A stretch of DNA of 64,000 nt. Source: Dolomedes plantarius. Its lineage: Eukaryota; Arthropoda; Arachnida; Araneae; Dolomedidae. Shown piece by piece: positions 59,732 to 64,000 of the stretch (positions are counted from its first letter, which is position 1; each line of letters begins with the position of its first letter). The stretch covers positions 92,311,733-92,375,732 of the forward strand of contig OU015498.1 in NCBI GenBank assembly GCA_907164885.2, in the 5' to 3' direction. Both the position numbers and the translations under genes were made by a program. The notes under the pieces were generated by a model, which searched no databases, was not told where the DNA came from, and was given only the letters and a program-made list of their open reading frames with translations.

Positions 59732-62700
59732 ATGGGTTCCCTTGTTCGTGCAAAGAAAGAGGACTTAGTTAACCTCGCTATAGAAATGAGTTGTGAGGTA
59801 GATTTGGGAATGCTGAAGCTTGAGATGATCAAAAAAATTGAAAGTTCAGCAGATTACAATGTAAAATTGGCTGAAGGGTTGTTAGCTGAAATTATGGAGA
59901 CCCGTATAGAAAACGAGCAACGAGAGCGGGAAGAACGGTTAGCCCGGCAAAAACGGGAAGATGAATTAGCTCAACAAGAACGGGAGGATAGGTTAGCTCA
60001 ACAAGAGCGAGAGTTTGAGCTAGCCAAATTAAGACTGAGTAGGGAAGCCCCCCAAGAAAGCCCGTCTGTTAGTCCTCCGAGACCTGCGGGACACTCATTA
60101 AGGCACATAATGCAAAAATTCGACCCGGAAGAAACTGATATAAGCCTGTACCTTTGCCTTTTTGAACGGCAGGCACAGCATTTAAAAATACCGGAAGCTG
60201 AATGGTCAGGCAGTTTAATTAGCCTGTTACCATTATCAGTAGCGGCCATTGTGTTACGGGAAAAAGTCGAGGACACACAAAAATATTCCCATGTTAAGAG
60301 CGTGCTTCTCGAGCGATTCAGGCTCAGTCCTGAAGCTTTTCGTCAGAAGTTTGTTAGACACCAGCGTAAGCCAGGAACCCTATGGAAAGATTATCTTTTC
60401 GAAATAAAGACGTATTTCGAAGGTTGGATAGAGGGTCTCGGTGTTACAACTTTTGAATCGTTAAAAGATCTCTTTCTGGTCGACCAATTAAAACGGAAAA
60501 TGGGAAGTGAAATCCGGGAGCAAAATATAAGGGATTGGGAGAATTACATGTCCCCTGAAACCTTGGTCAAAGACGCGGATCAGTTTGAGCTTATCAGAAA
60601 AACAGGTAAGCCCCCCAACCAGCCGAAGAAATTCGAGGGACGCGCGCCCGACCAACGTAAAATGTTTGGGGCTGTAAAAACGGGAGAGAAAGTTGAAAAA
60701 TCCCCCGAACAACACGAACCCGAACGAAATTTAGATAAGGTGAGCTCCCCTCGCCCAAAAGAAAACCGCCGTAAAGAATGGAACCATAAAGAGTTCGACA
60801 AAAGGCGTGTGACAGACATTAAGTGCTATTTTTGCCACGAGGTCGGGCATGTTAGGCCCCAGTGTCCGTTATTAACAAAAAAAGAAGAGGTTAACTCCAT
60901 AGGTGCCGATTTGGAAATCACAGATCCCTTAAAACCATATGTGAGTATAGGGACTGTGAACGGCCAGGTATGTGAGATACTTAGAGATACGGGTAGTACG
61001 ATTGATCTGGTTTGTAAAAGATTTATTTCGCCCGACGACTACCTCGGCGAAACAGTCTGGCTCACTCAGCCGTTAGACACTCGTGCCATTAACGTGCCCC
61101 TAGCGCGCGTAATTCTGAACTCCCAGTATGGAAATATAACAACAAAGGCCTGTGTCATTTGCGACAGGTCAAATCAACAAAGATACATACTGGGAAATCA
61201 AACGGCAGCTCTTCTAAGACAGGGTCAACAAAACTCTAAGAGCATGCAAATCAATGCAATAACGCGCTCGCGTTCCAAATGTCAAGAGAGCTGTACACAG
61301 ACACTTCAGTCAAACGATTCTCTTCGAGAGCGTTCGGACAATAGTCCCTCAGATGGGGAGTCAATCGTTTTGACACAACTGGAAAGGGAGGAACAGGCGA
61401 AATTGTTAGTTTTACCCCCCCTCGACCGCGAAGACCCAGCGTTGAGTCTATTAAATGTTTCCCCAGAGAAATTCGCAGACGCACAGCGGGAATGTGTAGA
61501 ATTGGCCGCATTGTTAAAAAAAATCGAAAGTCCAAGTCAAACCGGCGAGAAGGGTTATGTAGTGATAAACGGGTTATTGTGTAAACAACAGAGGGACCAC
61601 TTTGGGGATACACGAAGTCCTTTAGTTGTCCCACAGGTATTCAGGGAGAAACTGTTGTATGGAAAAAACCTACGAACACCCGAAGTTTTATTGTACGAAG
61701 GTTGGATGGGAGGTTGTGAGGAAGAGAGACCCGTGACAGAGCACGTCCTTACCCTAGTGAATAGATTAAAAAGAGAGCGAGAGTTAGCTGCTCAGAAAAT
61801 GGCTGAAGAACAATCTAAGCGTAAGGAAGCGTATGATAAGAGCTCAGTTAAAAGGGATTTCGAGGTTGGAGATTTAGTTCTGATTTTCTCTCTATCTCGG
61901 ACTATCAAAACGGCGCCGAAGTGGATAGACCCAGGGAAAATTGAAGCTCGCATATCTGAGACGAATTATCGAGTGCAAACTCCCGGACCTAGACAGAAAT
62001 CCAGCATTTACCATAGTAATATGCTGAAGCCCTGTATCAGGCGTCCCGAAACTATAAATTGGGTTTATGAAGGTAAAGTCGAAATTGGTACTGAGGATGA
62101 TTTCGCAATCCACGTTTTTGAAACCGGTGCTACCGATTTCGATTACGAGGAGATTGTGCGCGAGAGCGAACTTGACGCTCGTCTAAATCTCACTCAAAAA
62201 AGGGAATTAAAGAAATTATTGTGTAGCCATGCAAATATTTTTTCTAATAACCCAGGAAAAACCGAGAAAGTTACGCATTACATAGAGCTGATCTCGGATA
62301 AGGTCGTTAGGTCTAGACCATACAAAACGTCACACCGACAGAACGAAATCTTGAAGTTGGAGATTGACAAAATGTTAAAATTAGGAGTGATAGAAGTAGG
62401 TGAGTCTGATTTTACCTCGCCTATCATTTTGGTAGAAACCGATGGTCGTGAGCCGAGACCCTGTATTGATTATCGTAGGTTGAACGAAATAATTCGCACC
62501 GAATATTACCCCCTCCCCAACATAGAGGAAAGGGTTGAACAAGTTGCAGGATCTGATTTCATAACAATACTCGATCTTGCAAAGGGGTATTGGCAAATCC
62601 CCTTGACAGAAAGGGCCCAACGCATTGCGGCTTTTGTCACCTCATTCGGGACATTCAGGCCTTTGCGGATGCCTTTCGGGCTTAAAAACGCACCTTTCTT

Positions 62701-63565
62701 TTTCAGTAAGCTCATGGCTGACGTCCTAAATGGGTGTGAGGAGTATGCCGTTCCATATATCGACGACATCGCGATATTTTCTAAGACCTGGGACGAGCAT
62801 CTGAAGCATTTAGATATCGTGTTAAGTCGTGTAGCGCAAGCGCAGCTCACAATCAAATCATCGAAATGTCGGTTCGCCCAAAACCATGTAAAATACTTGG
62901 GGCACATGGTCGGCGGAGGTTATCGAAATCCCGCCGAATTAAAGGTAAAATGCATTAGGGAATTTCCCCGGCCAGAGACAAAGACGAGTATTCGGGCATT
63001 TCTGGGTCTCACTGGGTATTACGCGCACTATATTCCAAATTATTCTATGATAGCGGCCCCCTTAACCGATGCGTTAAAGGGACGGGAGAAACGCGCGGCG
63101 GTTGTGTGGGACGAAGCTTGCGAGACAGCGTTCACCACTCTGAAAGACGCTCTTATAAAAACACCTGTGCTACGAGCTCCTGATTTTACTGTTCCATTTA
63201 TTGTCCAAACGGACGCATCCGATCTGGGAGCCGGGGTAGTGTTGGCCCAACAAATAGGTGATAAGGAACATCCTATCCTGTACCTGAGTAGGAAGTTCTC
63301 TGAGCCCGAAAGGAAATACAGCACCACAGAAAAAGAGTGCTTGGCGATCATATTCGCGTTAAAAAAACTTCACTACTATCTGGACGGAAGCGAATTCAAA
63401 ATCGTGACCGACCATAACCCATTGGTATGGCTCAAGAAGAATGCCAGTTCAAATGGCCGTCTTTTTCGGTGGCAACTTATGTTGCAGCAATTTTGTTTTC
63501 GGGTAGAACACAAGCCGGGAAGACAGAATACAAACGCTGACGCTTTAAGCAGATACATTCCTTAA
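59732..63565 (+). CDS. Gypsy gag-pol polyprotein, order gag-PR-IN-RT-RH, integrase core missing
   Basis: 1277 codons without a break; ATG context 'caaacatgg' is good. Residues 1-60: N-terminal gag. 60-115: Glu/Arg/Gln-rich, coiled-coil-like. 365-378: zinc knuckle 'CYFCHEVGHVRPQC'. 419-422: protease 'DTGS'. From about 581 ('FADAQREC') a stretch normally found just before the integrase zinc domain leads to 'VVPQVFREKLL'. At 642/643 this passes in frame to 'YGKNLRTPEVLLYEGW', which normally follows the DDE core. The integrase C-terminus continues to 'NMLKP' (763-767). RT follows: catalytic Asp948 and 'YIDD' (1009-1012). RNase H ends the protein: Asp1161, Glu1202, Asp1227, Asp1270. Thus the HHCC finger and the D,D,E triad of integrase are gone while RT and RNase H look intact. 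Such a protein could copy RNA into DNA but not integrate it; helper integrase would be needed. Integrase before RT is the Gmr1-type order. Confidence 0.95.
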   Translation: MGSLVRAKKEDLVNLAIEMSCEVDLGMLKLEMIKKIESSADYNVKLAEGLLAEIMETRIENEQREREERLARQKREDELAQQEREDRLAQQEREFELAKLRLSREAPQESPSVSPPRPAGHSLRHIMQKFDPEETDISLYLCLFERQAQHLKIPEAEWSGSLISLLPLSVAAIVLREKVEDTQKYSHVKSVLLERFRLSPEAFRQKFVRHQRKPGTLWKDYLFEIKTYFEGWIEGLGVTTFESLKDLFLVDQLKRKMGSEIREQNIRDWENYMSPETLVKDADQFELIRKTGKPPNQPKKFEGRAPDQRKMFGAVKTGEKVEKSPEQHEPERNLDKVSSPRPKENRRKEWNHKEFDKRRVTDIKCYFCHEVGHVRPQCPLLTKKEEVNSIGADLEITDPLKPYVSIGTVNGQVCEILRDTGSTIDLVCKRFISPDDYLGETVWLTQPLDTRAINVPLARVILNSQYGNITTKACVICDRSNQQRYILGNQTAALLRQGQQNSKSMQINAITRSRSKCQESCTQTLQSNDSLRERSDNSPSDGESIVLTQLEREEQAKLLVLPPLDREDPALSLLNVSPEKFADAQRECVELAALLKKIESPSQTGEKGYVVINGLLCKQQRDHFGDTRSPLVVPQVFREKLLYGKNLRTPEVLLYEGWMGGCEEERPVTEHVLTLVNRLKRERELAAQKMAEEQSKRKEAYDKSSVKRDFEVGDLVLIFSLSRTIKTAPKWIDPGKIEARISETNYRVQTPGPRQKSSIYHSNMLKPCIRRPETINWVYEGKVEIGTEDDFAIHVFETGATDFDYEEIVRESELDARLNLTQKRELKKLLCSHANIFSNNPGKTEKVTHYIELISDKVVRSRPYKTSHRQNEILKLEIDKMLKLGVIEVGESDFTSPIILVETDGREPRPCIDYRRLNEIIRTEYYPLPNIEERVEQVAGSDFITILDLAKGYWQIPLTERAQRIAAFVTSFGTFRPLRMPFGLKNAPFFFSKLMADVLNGCEEYAVPYIDDIAIFSKTWDEHLKHLDIVLSRVAQAQLTIKSSKCRFAQNHVKYLGHMVGGGYRNPAELKVKCIREFPRPETKTSIRAFLGLTGYYAHYIPNYSMIAAPLTDALKGREKRAAVVWDEACETAFTTLKDALIKTPVLRAPDFTVPFIVQTDASDLGAGVVLAQQIGDKEHPILYLSRKFSEPERKYSTTEKECLAIIFALKKLHYYLDGSEFKIVTDHNPLVWLKKNASSNGRLFRWQLMLQQFCFRVEHKPGRQNTNADALSRYIP

Positions 63566-63826
63566 ACGTCCGCGAATTACCTAGATTTGTAAATGTAGTA
63601 ACCTAGAGAATTAATTGTTAGTACCATGAATTTATTTGTGTTTGTATTTAGTAATCCAGTTAGTGCATGTGTACGTACTTGTTAGAATTGTGTATTTTTT
63701 TTTTGTGTAGTAGAAAAAAAAAACTGTTGGAACTGGTACATTAGATAGCAGAATTGGGAACCACCCACACGAAACGTTGGTTTTCAATATGCAACCACAT
63801 TGAAAACTTTAACGGCAGGGGGGTTA
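63566..63826 (+). other. 3' untranslated part with polypurine tract
   Basis: Short non-coding stretch. 'ggcaggggggtta' at about 63814-63826 directly precedes the 3' LTR and is a convincing polypurine tract for plus-strand priming. Confidence 0.8.
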
Positions 63827-64000
63827 TGTAGAGTATTGCATTTCAACCTCTCCGTTAACAAAAGAAATTCTTCTATCTCGGCCTGAGACACTTCAAAAGA
63901 TTTCCGACGGCTTGGGTGGCAATATGCTGACAGCAATTTTCCTTTTGTTCATCCGATAGAATTGTTCCACAGGACCTCAGGGGACGTGGTCATTTTTCTT
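63827..64000 (+). repeat. 3' LTR, partial (runs off the window)
   Basis: 174 bp identical base for base to 57728-57901. Confidence 0.97.

Larger units (their letters stand above)
57728..64000 (+). mobile_element. Ty3/gypsy retrotransposon, PR-IN-RT-RH order, integrase core deleted
   Basis: The 5' LTR (57728-58814), a leader, one long gag-pol frame (59732-63565), a polypurine tract and the start of the 3' LTR (from 63827) are in view; the right end lies beyond the window. The 174 bp of 3' LTR seen are identical to the 5' LTR, so the insertion is recent. It interrupts the 238 bp tandem array. The target duplication cannot be checked without the right flank. Confidence 0.93.

Overview
The window is eukaryotic nuclear DNA. 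It is AT-rich, full of long (TA)n, (CA)n and (TC)n arrays, and has no operons and no recognisable host gene. The transposon mix is Tc1/mariner, pogo/Tigger, hAT, piggyBac-like MITEs, Helitrons, tRNA-derived SINEs and Ty3/gypsy elements. Together with the gag style and pol order of the large gypsy element, it suggests an arthropod, most likely a chelicerate such as a spider. That assignment is an inference, because nothing here is species-diagnostic.

Layout. 0.8-2.7 kb: a diverged tandem array of about 154 bp units. 3.4-4.9 kb: a Helitron with a tRNA-like segment, then pogo-type MITE pieces. 5-12.4 kb: mostly unassigned DNA, including a possible solo LTR (about 7 kb) and a duplicated segment with micro-exon-like boxes (9.4-9.9 kb). 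12.4-13.3 kb: a Helitron. 16.4-16.9 kb: a piggyBac-like MITE between two copies of a diverged duplication. 18.8-21.1 kb: a dead Tigger element. 21.7-26.4 kb: a degraded gypsy element with two LTRs. 26.5-28.6 kb: a Tigger deletion derivative and a Tc1 element. 29-33.4 kb: SINEs and Helitrons. 34.8-38.2 kb: piggyBac-like MITEs, one nested in another, around a tandem array that holds a SINE. 38.7-39.6 kb: a Helitron with a trace of a replicase N-terminus. 40.6-42.1 kb: a second Tc1. 43.6-45.2 kb: a mariner relic split by a hAT element. 47.5-50.7 kb: a third Tc1-like element and a mariner with long terminal inverted repeats. 51.2-56.3 kb: foldback MITEs, a pogo element holding two head-to-tail Helitrons, and an old tandem repeat. 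56.9-57.7 kb: a young 238 bp tandem array cut by the last element. 57.7-64 kb: a gypsy retrotransposon whose 3' LTR runs off the window.

The last element is the most notable object. It has one uninterrupted 1277-codon gag-pol frame whose pol order is protease, integrase, reverse transcriptase, RNase H. That order is copia-like and resembles the Gmr1 type of gypsy element. The integrase has lost its zinc-binding domain and its whole DDE core by an in-frame deletion, while RT and RNase H keep their catalytic residues. The 174 bp of 3' LTR in view match the 5' LTR exactly, so the copy is young.

Apart from that frame, every transposase or polyprotein carries frameshifts, stops or internal deletions. 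The nesting gives a relative history: the old 154, 234 and 190 bp-type repeats first, then TA- and TTAA-targeting DNA elements and Helitrons, then the gypsy insertion. Coordinates were read by eye; terminal repeats and target duplications are the best supported boundaries.
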